Assembly: GCA_963726975.1 (NCBI GenBank)
Contig: CAVSEK010000013.1
Location: 868,001-932,000, forward strand
DNA length: 64,000 nt
Origin: CAVSEK01 sp963726975
GTDB lineage: Bacteria; Actinomycetota; Actinomycetes; Mycobacteriales; SCTD01
Direction of reading: 5' to 3'
A program made the translations under genes and the position numbers. The first letter of the stretch is position 1, and every line of letters begins with the position of its first letter. Shown piece after piece: positions 29,467-36,871 of this stretch. The notes beneath the pieces are model-generated. The model was not told where the DNA came from, did no database searches, and saw only the letters and a program-made list of their open reading frames with translations.

Positions 29467-30516
29467 TCAGCGCAGGGCCCGGGACACCCGCACCCAGCGG
29501 TCCAGGACCTCGCCCGCCGCCCCGCCGTCCAGCGATCGGGCAGCGACCTCCAGGGCCTCCGCCAGCCGCCCGAGGAGCGGCCCGCGCCCACCGGCGTGCG
29601 CCGCCACCGCGGCCGCGGCGTTGAGCAGCACCGCGTCGCGGACCGGGCCCCGCTCCCCGCCGAGCAGGCGGCGGGCCACGTCGGCGTTGTGGGCCGCATC
29701 GCCGCCGCGCAGGTCGTCGAGCGACGCCCGCGCGGTCCCCAGGTCGGCAGGGTCGAGGCGCTCCTGCTGCACCTGACCGTCGGCGACCACCCAGACCGTC
29801 GAGGTCCCCGTGGTGGTCAGCTCGTCGAGGCCGTCGTCGCCGCGGAAGACGAGCGCGTCGCAGCCGCGGTCGGCCAGCACCTGCGCGACGACGGGCGCCA
29901 GTCGCAGGTCGGAGACGCCCACCGCCTGTGCCCGCGGCCGGGTGGGGTTGGTGAGGGGCCCCAGCACGTTGAACACGCTGGGGATGGCCAGCTCCCGCCG
30001 GGGGACGGCGGTGTGCCGCATGCCGGGGTGGAAGACCGGGGCGAAGCAGAAGGCGATGCCGGCCTCCGCCAGGCAGGGGCCGATCGCCTCCGGCGGCAGG
30101 TCGACGACGACCCCGAGCGCCTCCAGCAGGTCCGCGGAGCCGCAGGCGGACGACGCCGCGCGGTTGCCGTGCTTGGCGACCGGGATCCCGGCACCCGCCA
30201 CGACGAGCGCCGCCATGGTCGAGATGTTGACGGTGCCGCTGCGGTCCCCGCCGGTGCCGCAGGTGTCGACGACCCGACCCGGCACCGCCGCCTCGGCCGC
30301 CTCCTCGAGCATCACCTCGACGAGCCCGGTGACCTCCGCGGCGGTCTCCCCCTTGGCGCGCAGCGCCACGAGGAAGCCCGCGACCTGCACGGCGGACGCC
30401 TCCCCGGACATCACCTCGCGCATCGCCCAGGCCGTGTCGTCCCGGGTGAGGTCGGTGCCGGCGAGCAGCCGCGTGAGCAGGGCCGGCCAGGTCGTGGCCG
30501 GCGGCGCAGCGGGCAC
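29467..30516 (-). CDS. trpD: Anthranilate phosphoribosyltransferase
   Basis: 349 residues from GTG 30516. The PRPP-binding motif VDTCGTGGDRSGTVNIST is followed by HGNRAASSACGSADLLEALG and PVFHPGMRHTAVPRRELAIPSVFNVLGPLTNPTRP, all signatures of TrpD. It joins anthranilate to PRPP in tryptophan synthesis. It is separate from other trp genes here. It starts 2 bases after the stop of the receiver-like gene, so the two are an operon. Confidence 0.95.
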   Translation of the reverse strand: MPAAPPATTWPALLTRLLAGTDLTRDDTAWAMREVMSGEASAVQVAGFLVALRAKGETAAEVTGLVEVMLEEAAEAAVPGRVVDTCGTGGDRSGTVNISTMAALVVAGAGIPVAKHGNRAASSACGSADLLEALGVVVDLPPEAIGPCLAEAGIAFCFAPVFHPGMRHTAVPRRELAIPSVFNVLGPLTNPTRPRAQAVGVSDLRLAPVVAQVLADRGCDALVFRGDDGLDELTTTGTSTVWVVADGQVQQERLDPADLGTARASLDDLRGGDAAHNADVARRLLGGERGPVRDAVLLNAAAAVAAHAGGRGPLLGRLAEALEVAARSLDGGAAGEVLDRWVRVSRALR

Positions 30517-30518
30517 GG

Positions 30519-31007
30519 TCAGCCGACGGCCCGGCGCACGGGCAGGCGGGCCGCCCGCTGGCGGAGCAGCTCGACGGAGGCCGCGGTCAGCTCGGGGGCG
30601 TCGACGGGCAGCGGCACGACGGCGTCGGCCAGCGACCAGGTGGCGAGCCAGGCGTCGTCGCGGCGGGCGACGAGCACGAGGATCGGCGGGCAGTCGCGCA
30701 CCTCGTCCTTGAGCTGCTTGGACAGCCCCAGCCCGCCGGTGGGCCACGCCTCGCCGTCGAAGACCGCCAGGTCGATGCCGCCGCCGTCGACGGCCCGCAC
30801 GACCTCCGGCCCCGAGCCGATCTCGAGCCACTCCACCCTGCCCAGGTCCCGCGCGGGGCGGCGGCCGAGCGCGGTGCGGACCGTGGCCCGCACCGCGGGG
30901 TCGTCGCTGTAGACGAGGACCCTGACCGGGGGCGGGCCGGTCGGCTCGGCCGGGGCGTGCGCCGCGTGCATCTCGGCGTCGTTGACCGGGGCGTGCGGGG
31001 TGCTCAT
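30519..31007 (-). CDS. Receiver-like domain protein
   Basis: 162 residues from ATG 31007. A short disordered N-terminus precedes a response-regulator-like alpha/beta domain: VRVLVYSDDPAVRATVRTAL, IDLAVFDGEAWPTGGLGLSKQLK and ILVLVARRDDAWLATWSLADAVVPLP. The position of the phosphoacceptor Asp is occupied by a Asp-Gly pair (VFDGEA), so phosphorylation is possible but not certain. No output domain. It lies just upstream of trpD and has a TAGGGT box at 7 bases from the start. Confidence 0.7.
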   Translation of the reverse strand: MSTPHAPVNDAEMHAAHAPAEPTGPPPVRVLVYSDDPAVRATVRTALGRRPARDLGRVEWLEIGSGPEVVRAVDGGGIDLAVFDGEAWPTGGLGLSKQLKDEVRDCPPILVLVARRDDAWLATWSLADAVVPLPVDAPELTAASVELLRQRAARLPVRRAVG

Positions 31008-31014
31008 GCGCGCC

Positions 31015-31020
31015 ACCCTA
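31015..31020 (-). promoter_or_regulatory. Probable -10 element (TAGGGT) for a leaderless transcript
   Basis: On the minus strand TAGGGT is separated by seven bases from ATG 31007, consistent with a transcript that begins at the start codon. Confidence 0.5.
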
Positions 31021-31440
31021 GCGGCGCGGCGTCGCCCCGCCGGGCGCGAGGACGTCGTAGCCGTCCACGTCCCCGCCGAGCCGCTGCGCCAGCCCCGCCA
31101 TGCGCGAGCGCTCCTGCGACAGCGACAGCGCGGTGAGCCGTTGGGTGCGCCAGGCGAGGACCTCGTACGGCGCCCCGGCGACGACCGTGAGCGCGTAGCC
31201 GTCCTGCCCCAGCAGGTCACGGGCCTGCTCGACCGCCGCCTCGTCCGGCAGGTCCACCAGTCGGTGCCGCACCAGGACCGGCAGCTCCAGGTCGAGCCCC
31301 GCCCGCTCGGCCTCGGCGAGCACCCACGAGTCCGCCCGGGCGGCGTCGCGCGCCGAGAGCACGAGCTCGAGCGTCCCGTCGTCGGCGTACGCCGGCAGCG
31401 GCGGGGTGCGCCGGCGACGCAGCCGGGACAGCAGGCCCAC
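31018..31440 (-). CDS. RraB-like conserved protein
   Basis: 140 residues from GTG 31440. After a basic start (LLSRLRRRRTP) two related halves follow, LVLSARDAARADSWVLAEAERAGLDLELPVLVRHRLVDLPDE and DLLGQDGYALTVV, which resemble the RraB/DUF695 fold of small regulatory proteins; I am unsure of that assignment. No Shine-Dalgarno site is present; upstream lie three tandem mini reading frames (see repeat). Probably expressed together with ctaG. Confidence 0.55.
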   Translation of the reverse strand: MGLLSRLRRRRTPPLPAYADDGTLELVLSARDAARADSWVLAEAERAGLDLELPVLVRHRLVDLPDEAAVEQARDLLGQDGYALTVVAGAPYEVLAWRTQRLTALSLSQERSRMAGLAQRLGGDVDGYDVLAPGGATPRR

Positions 31441-31441
31441 G

Positions 31442-31487
31442 GTCAGACAGCCACGTCAGACAGCCACGTCAGACAGCCACGTCAGAC
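31442..31487 (-). repeat. Tandem 13-bp repeat forming a stop-start ladder after ctaG
   Basis: On the minus strand the unit GTGGCTGTCTGAC occurs three times in a row, directly after the ctaG end GTCTGAC and 2 bases before the next GTG start. Each unit reads GTG-GCT-GTC-TGA, a complete three-codon frame, and each unit shifts the frame by one. Confidence 0.9.
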
Positions 31488-32405
31488 GCCTGCGGCCTCG
31501 AGCCGGTCCAGGCGCCGGTCCTCGCGGGCGGCCTCGCGCTCGCTCGCGCGCATCCACTGGAAGAGCATGGTGAAGGTGAACATCAGGCCGACGAGGTCGC
31601 CGGAGGCCCACAGCAGCGCACCGCCGAGCTGCTGCTGCGCGACCGCCTCGGCGAGCGGGTGCAGCCGCAGGTAGTGGTCGGCGGCGAGCAGACCGCCGCC
31701 GTCGCCGTCCACGCTCATGATCGCGACACCGAGGAAGGCGTGGAAGGGCAGGGTCGCCGCCGCCAGCAGCATCCGCATCGGGTGGGTCAGCCGACCGGGG
31801 AGGGGGTCGATCCCGAGCAGCGGCCAGAAGAACAGGCAGCCCACCGCCACGAAGTGCACGTGCAGCAGCTCGTGCAGCGCGTCCGAGTCCAGCGAGGCCT
31901 GGTACCAGCCGGAGAAGTACAGCGCGAAGGGGTTCGCGACGAAGAGCAGCCAGCCGAGGGCCGGGAACGACACCAGCCCGGCGACGCGGCTGTGCAGCAG
32001 CGACAGCAGCAGGGCGCGCGGCCGCTGCGGCAGCGTGCGCAGCGCGAGCGTCACCGGGGCCCCCAGGGCCAGGAAGACGGGCACGATCATCGCCAGCACC
32101 ATGTGCTGGACCATGTGGACGGCGAACAGGCTGGTGTCGTAGGTCGCGAGCCCGCTCGTCGTGGCGACCAGCAGGCTGCCCAGCCCCAGCCCGAGGAAGC
32201 TCACGCTGCGCCCCACCGGCCAGCGGTCGCCCCGGCCGGTCAGCCGGAAGACGCCCCACACGTAGAGGCCGCCGACCAGGAGCACGGCCGCGACGGGGAC
32301 GACCTCGAGCCGGGTCGTCGTGAAGACGCTCCAGAGCCCGAAGGGCGGCAGTCCGTCCGCCTGGGCGGCCCCGTGCGCGAGCAGCCCCGTCAGGTCCGTG
32401 TGCAC
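31482..32405 (-). CDS. ctaG: Cytochrome c oxidase assembly protein (CtaG/Caa3 type)
   Basis: 307 residues from GTG 32405. Seven or so membrane spans, with VHMVQHMVLAMIVPVFLALGAPVTL, LHSRVAGLVSFPALGWLLFVANPF and HVHFVAVGCLFFWPLLGIDPLP. The paired histidines in the helices are typical of the Caa3_CtaG family that helps insert copper into the oxidase. Divergent from ctaE. A TACGCT box lies 6 bases upstream of the start. Confidence 0.88.
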   Translation of the reverse strand: MHTDLTGLLAHGAAQADGLPPFGLWSVFTTTRLEVVPVAAVLLVGGLYVWGVFRLTGRGDRWPVGRSVSFLGLGLGSLLVATTSGLATYDTSLFAVHMVQHMVLAMIVPVFLALGAPVTLALRTLPQRPRALLLSLLHSRVAGLVSFPALGWLLFVANPFALYFSGWYQASLDSDALHELLHVHFVAVGCLFFWPLLGIDPLPGRLTHPMRMLLAAATLPFHAFLGVAIMSVDGDGGGLLAADHYLRLHPLAEAVAQQQLGGALLWASGDLVGLMFTFTMLFQWMRASEREAAREDRRLDRLEAAGV

Positions 32406-32411
32406 CTGCCC

Positions 32412-32417
32412 AGCGTA
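32412..32417 (-). promoter_or_regulatory. Probable -10 element (TACGCT) for leaderless ctaG
   Basis: On the minus strand TACGCT is followed by six bases, then GTG 32405. No ribosome site is seen. Confidence 0.5.
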
Positions 32418-32491
32418 GGCGCGTCGTGGCCTCCCGGCGCGGCGCGGACCCCCGCGTGGTGGAGGGGTCCCCGCACTGGCACTATCTCTGC

Positions 32492-33097
32492 GTGGCCTCT
32501 GCAACCGTGCTCGAGAAGGTGCCGTCGCACGGCTCCCTGACCCGGCCGAACATGGTCTCCATCGGCACCATCATCTGGTTGTCGTCGGAGCTCATGTTCT
32601 TCGCCGGCCTGTTCGCGATGTACTTCACGATCCGGTCGGTGACCGGCGTGGACAGCTGGCCCCCGGAGGACACGCAGCTGGCCGTCGGCTACTCCGCGAT
32701 CTTCACGACGATCCTGGTGCTGAGCTCGGTGACCTGCCAGATCGGCGTCTTCGCCGCCGAGCGCGGCGACGTCTACAAGCTGCGCCGCTGGTTCTTCATC
32801 ACCCTGGTGATGGGGACCGTCTTCGTGCTCGGCCAGGCCAACGAGTACCGCAACCTGGTCCACGAGGGCACGTCGCTGTCCTCGAGCCCGTACGGCTCGG
32901 TCTTCTACCTCACGACCGGCTTCCACGGCCTGCACGTCATCGGCGGCCTGTTCGCCTTCGTGGTGGTGCTCGTGCGCTCGGCGGTCGGCCGGTTCTCGCC
33001 CGAGAAGGCGACCAGCGCCATCGTCGTGTCCTACTACTGGCACTTCGTCGACGTGGTCTGGATCGGGCTCTACGCGACGATCTACATCCTCCAGTGA
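32492..33097 (+). CDS. ctaE: Cytochrome c oxidase subunit III
   Basis: 201 residues from GTG 32492. Five membrane helices of the short actinobacterial form; WLSSELMFFAGLFAMYFTIRS, SSVTCQIGVFAAERGD, FYLTTGFHGLHVIGGLFAF and SYYWHFVDVVWIGLYATIYI carry the conserved His and Glu residues. Subunit of the aa3 oxidase. First gene of the ctaE-qcrCAB block, with a 4-nt GTGA end before the next potential start. Confidence 0.93.
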   Translation: MASATVLEKVPSHGSLTRPNMVSIGTIIWLSSELMFFAGLFAMYFTIRSVTGVDSWPPEDTQLAVGYSAIFTTILVLSSVTCQIGVFAAERGDVYKLRRWFFITLVMGTVFVLGQANEYRNLVHEGTSLSSSPYGSVFYLTTGFHGLHVIGGLFAFVVVLVRSAVGRFSPEKATSAIVVSYYWHFVDVVWIGLYATIYILQ

Positions 33098-33123
33098 CCG
33101 TCCCGACAGGAAGCACCGCCCCC

Positions 33124-33924
33124 GTGAGCAGTCCCTCCCGCACCGCCGGCCCGCTGGGCCGCGTCGCGCGCCTGTCCCCGTACGCCGTCGTGCTGCTCGC
33201 CCTGGCCCTGGTCGGTGGCCTGTACACGGCCTTCCTCGCGCCGGGCAGCTCCGCCCAGGACGCCGCAGCCCCCAGCGACCAGTCGATGGCCGTCAAGGCC
33301 GGTCGCGACCTCTACCTGCAGGGCTGCTCCACCTGCCACGGCCTCAACCTGCAGGGCGGTGCCGGCGGCCCGTCGCTCATCGGCGTCGGCGCGGCGGCCG
33401 TCGTCTTCCAGGTCGAGAGCGGCCGCATGCCGCTCGCCGCCGGGACGGTGCAGGCGCCGCGCAAGAAGCCGCAGTACTCCGTCGCCGAGGTCGACCAGCT
33501 GGCGGCCTACGTGCAGGCCAACGGCGGCGGGCCCGTCCTGCCCGCGGGCAGCCTCACCGACGGCGACCTGCAGACCGGCGGCGAGCTGTTCCGCACCAAC
33601 TGCTCGTCCTGCCACAACTTCGCCGGCTCCGGCGGCGCGCTCACCTACGGCAAGTACGCCCCGACCCTCACGCCGGCCAGCGCCCGGGTCATCTACACGG
33701 CGATGCAGTCCGGCCCGGAGTCGATGCCGCGCTTCGCCGACGGGCAGCTCTCCGTCGAGGAGAAGAAGGCCATCACCTACTACGTGCGGTACATCACGCG
33801 CGCGGCGCAGCCGGGCGGCTCCGACCTCGGCCGCTACGGCCCCGTCCCGGAGGGCCTGGTCATCTGGCTCGTCGGCATCGGTGCCCTCGTCATCGCCACC
33901 CTGTGGATCGGAAACCGCGCATGA
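33124..33924 (+). CDS. qcrC: Cytochrome bc1 complex diheme cytochrome c subunit
   Basis: About 266 residues from GTG 33124, which has AGGA 12 bases upstream; GTG 33094, overlapping the ctaE stop, is an alternative. An N-terminal membrane anchor is followed by two cytochrome c domains, each with CxxCH: CSTCHG and CSSCHN. A C-terminal helix ends the chain. In actinomycetes this subunit passes electrons from the bc1 complex straight to the oxidase within a supercomplex, without soluble cytochrome c. Confidence 0.94.
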   Translation: MSSPSRTAGPLGRVARLSPYAVVLLALALVGGLYTAFLAPGSSAQDAAAPSDQSMAVKAGRDLYLQGCSTCHGLNLQGGAGGPSLIGVGAAAVVFQVESGRMPLAAGTVQAPRKKPQYSVAEVDQLAAYVQANGGGPVLPAGSLTDGDLQTGGELFRTNCSSCHNFAGSGGALTYGKYAPTLTPASARVIYTAMQSGPESMPRFADGQLSVEEKKAITYYVRYITRAAQPGGSDLGRYGPVPEGLVIWLVGIGALVIATLWIGNRA

Positions 33925-35144
33925 GCACCCCGTCCGGCGACGAGCCGACCCCCGGCCAGCAGTCCACCGGCGGCCAGACCCCCACGAGCGAGCCGAGGGG
34001 AGGGCAGACCTCCTCGGACGCCGCCGGGTCGGTCCGCGACCGGCTGCGCGCCCCGGGCCCGCAGTCCTCCGGCGGCGACACCCGCACGTCGGGGCTGCGC
34101 GCCGACGACTTCCAGCAGGGCGACAGCCGGGCGGACCTCGACGCCCACGGCCGCGACGAGGGGCAGCGCTCCCAGGACCGCGGTCCCGAGCCGGTCGAGA
34201 TCCAGGAGCCGCGGGCCGAGGACGTCGACCCGGCAGCCGCCAAGGCTGCGGAGCGGCTGGTCAGCGCCCTGTTCCTCACCAGCTTCCTCGGCGTCATCGG
34301 GTTCATCGTCACCTACATCGTCGCCCCGTTCCGCTACGGCGTCGACGACGGCAACGAGCTCTACACGCCGCTGCTCGGCATCTTCATGCTGATGGCGCTG
34401 GGCGGCATCGGTGCTGGAGCGGTCGTCTGGGCCAAGCGGCTCATGCCCGACGAGGAGGCCGTGCAGGAGCGGCACCCGTTCGGCTCCGACCCCGACGAGC
34501 GGCACTCCACCGCCGAGGCGCTCAACGAGGGCCTCGCCTCCACGCAGATCGCCCGCCGTCCGCTGCTGCGCAACACGCTGCTCCTGGGAGCCGGCTCGCT
34601 GGCCCTGCTGCCCGTGCCGCTGCTGTTCAGCCTCGGCCCGTTCCAGCACAAGGAGCGCGTCCTGGCCACGACCGGGTGGAAGCGCGGCGTGCGCCTCATC
34701 CGGCAGAACGGCACCCCGGTCAGCCGCAACGACCTGCAGGTCGGCGGCATCGAGTCGGTCTTCCCCGACGTCCCGCGCGGCACCAAGCTCGCCGACTCGG
34801 CGGTCCTGCTCATCCGCATGCGCCCGGAGGAGCTGCAGGTGCAGCCCGGTCGCGAGGACTGGTCGGTCGACGGCTACATCGCCTACTCGGCGATCTGCAC
34901 CCACCTCGGCTGCCCGGTCAAGCTCTACGAGCAGCAGACGCACCACCTGTTCTGCCCCTGCCACCAGTCGACCTTCGCCGCCGACAAGGGCTGCGACGTC
35001 CTGTTCGGGCCGGCGGCCCGCCCGCTGCCTCAACTGGCGATCAGCGTCGACCCGGAGGGATACTTCATCGCGGACGGCGACTTCGCCGAACCCGTGGGGC
35101 CCAGCTACTGGGAGCGCAAGCCCGCATACGAGAAGGGCGCGTAA
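33921..35144 (+). CDS. qcrA: Cytochrome bc1 complex Rieske iron-sulfur subunit
   Basis: 407 residues from ATG 33921, overlapping the qcrC stop as ATGA. A disordered N-terminus of about 105 residues precedes three membrane helices (about 110-245). The Rieske domain holds CTHLGCPV and CPCHQSTF, the two Cys-His pairs that bind the 2Fe-2S cluster. Three spans and a long N-terminus are typical of the actinobacterial form. Confidence 0.95.
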   Translation: MSTPSGDEPTPGQQSTGGQTPTSEPRGGQTSSDAAGSVRDRLRAPGPQSSGGDTRTSGLRADDFQQGDSRADLDAHGRDEGQRSQDRGPEPVEIQEPRAEDVDPAAAKAAERLVSALFLTSFLGVIGFIVTYIVAPFRYGVDDGNELYTPLLGIFMLMALGGIGAGAVVWAKRLMPDEEAVQERHPFGSDPDERHSTAEALNEGLASTQIARRPLLRNTLLLGAGSLALLPVPLLFSLGPFQHKERVLATTGWKRGVRLIRQNGTPVSRNDLQVGGIESVFPDVPRGTKLADSAVLLIRMRPEELQVQPGREDWSVDGYIAYSAICTHLGCPVKLYEQQTHHLFCPCHQSTFAADKGCDVLFGPAARPLPQLAISVDPEGYFIADGDFAEPVGPSYWERKPAYEKGA

Positions 35145-35147
35145 GCG

Positions 35148-36803
35148 ATGACCATCCTCGAGAAGAGTGCCGACACGACGGCCGTCTGGGTCGACGACCG
35201 GCTGGGGTCCTCGAACTTCGTCCGGCGCAGCCTGAACAAGGTGTTCCCGGACCACTGGTCCTTCATGCTGGGCGAGATCGCGCTCTACTCGTTCATCATC
35301 CTGCTGCTGACCGGCACCTACCTCACGTTCTTCTACGACGCCTCGACCCGCGAGGTCATCTACAACGGCAGCTACATGCCGCTCAAGGGCATCGCGATGT
35401 CGCAGGCCTACGCCTCGACGCTGGACATCAGCTTCGACGTCCGCGGCGGCCTGATCATGCGGCAGATCCACCACTGGGCTGCGCTGCTGTTCATGGCCTC
35501 GATCGTCGTGCACCTGCTGCGCGTCTTCTTCACCGGCGCCTTCCGCAAGCCCCGCGAGATGAACTGGGTGATCGGCAGCCTGCTGCTCATCCTGGGCATC
35601 CTGGAGGGCTTCGCCGGCTACTCGCTGCCCGACGACCTGCTCTCGGGCACCGGGTTGCGCATCGCCTACTCGATCGCGATGTCGATCCCCGTGGTGGGCA
35701 CCTGGGTCGCCTTCCTCGTCTTCGGCGGCGAGTTCCCGGGCAACGCCATCATCGAGCGCCTCTACGCGGTGCACATCCTGCTCGTCCCCGGGATCATCCT
35801 GGGCCTGATCACCTTCCACCTCATGATGATCTGGTACCAGAAGCACACCCAGTTCAACGGCCCCGGCCGGACCGAGGACAACGTCGTCGGCTCGCGGCTC
35901 TTCCCGGCCTACGCCGCGAAGGCGGGCGGCTTCTTCTTCCTCGTCTTCGCGCTCCTGGCGGGCCTGGGCGGCCTCGCCCAGATCAACCCGGTGTGGCTGT
36001 ACGGGCCGTACGACCCGTCGCAGGTCTCCGCGGGCTCGCAGCCCGACTGGTACGTCGGGTTCCTCGACGGCTCGACGCGGCTGATGCCCAACTGGGAGTT
36101 CCGCGGGCTCGGCCACACCATCCCGTTCAACGTCCTCATCCCGACCGTGGTCCTGCCGGGCATCATCTTCACCGCGCTGATCGTGTACCCGTGGATCGAG
36201 GCCCGCTTCACGGGCGACCGCAAGTACCACAACCTGCTCGACCGGCCTCGCGACGTCCCGGTGCGGACCGCCGTCGGCGCCATGTCGATCTCGTTCTACG
36301 TGCTGCTCATGATCGCTGGTGGCAACGACATCATCGCGACGCAGTTCGACCTGAGCGTCAACTCCATGACCTACACGCTGCGCGCCGGGATCTTCATCGT
36401 CCCGCCGATCGTGTACTTCGTGACGAAGCGGGCCTGCCTGTCCCTGCAGCGGGCCGACCAGGAGCTGCTCCACCACGGCATCGAGTCGGGCACCATCCGC
36501 CGGCTGCCGTCGGGCGAGTTCGTCGAGGAGACGGTCCCGCTGCCGGTGCCGCACCGCATCGCCCTCACCGGGGTGGAGTCCGACCGCCCGATGCTCGCCG
36601 GTGCCACGGCGCACGGCGAGGAGGGCCGCCCCTCCGGTCCCGGCTACGGCGACCAGCACGAGGTCGAGCTCGCCGGGTCCGGCGGCTCGCGGCGGGAGAA
36701 GGTGCGGGGGTTCTTCTTCGAGAAGAAGAACAGCGCCGACACGGCCGCTCCCCGGCCCGAGGCGACCCTTCCCCAGCGCGAGCTGGAGAAGACGGTCGAC
36801 TGA
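35148..36803 (+). CDS. qcrB: Cytochrome bc1 complex cytochrome b subunit
   Basis: 551 residues from ATG 35148, 3 bases after the qcrA stop. Eight or more membrane helices with the heme-binding histidines (IHHWAALLFMASIVVHLLRVF and HILLVPGIILGLITFHLM), the PDDLLSGTGLRI quinol-site loop and a C-terminal cytoplasmic tail of about 130 residues characteristic of actinobacteria. Followed by a strong bidirectional hairpin. Confidence 0.95.
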   Translation: MTILEKSADTTAVWVDDRLGSSNFVRRSLNKVFPDHWSFMLGEIALYSFIILLLTGTYLTFFYDASTREVIYNGSYMPLKGIAMSQAYASTLDISFDVRGGLIMRQIHHWAALLFMASIVVHLLRVFFTGAFRKPREMNWVIGSLLLILGILEGFAGYSLPDDLLSGTGLRIAYSIAMSIPVVGTWVAFLVFGGEFPGNAIIERLYAVHILLVPGIILGLITFHLMMIWYQKHTQFNGPGRTEDNVVGSRLFPAYAAKAGGFFFLVFALLAGLGGLAQINPVWLYGPYDPSQVSAGSQPDWYVGFLDGSTRLMPNWEFRGLGHTIPFNVLIPTVVLPGIIFTALIVYPWIEARFTGDRKYHNLLDRPRDVPVRTAVGAMSISFYVLLMIAGGNDIIATQFDLSVNSMTYTLRAGIFIVPPIVYFVTKRACLSLQRADQELLHHGIESGTIRRLPSGEFVEETVPLPVPHRIALTGVESDRPMLAGATAHGEEGRPSGPGYGDQHEVELAGSGGSRREKVRGFFFEKKNSADTAAPRPEATLPQRELEKTVD

Positions 36804-36815
36804 CCTGCAGCGCGT

Positions 36816-36853
36816 ACGACGGCCCGTCCTCCCCGTGGAGGGCGGGCCGTCGT
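36816..36853. terminator. Bidirectional terminator hairpin between qcrB and the BCCP-carboxyltransferase gene
   Basis: ACGACGGCCCG, then CCTCC, pair with GGAGG and CGGGCCGTCGT around a short CCGT loop. The stem sits between two convergent stops. No U-tract is present, as is usual in high-GC actinomycetes. Confidence 0.75.
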
Positions 36854-36871
36854 CGTGTCAGGCACGTGGCC

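Noticed and set aside
31442..31487. Short tandem array considered as a CRISPR fragment
   Set aside because: Units are 13 bp with no spacers and no cas genes nearby.
32483..32488. TATCTC box just before ctaE as another leaderless promoter
   Set aside because: Only three bases separate it from the GTG, which would place the start of transcription inside the coding sequence.
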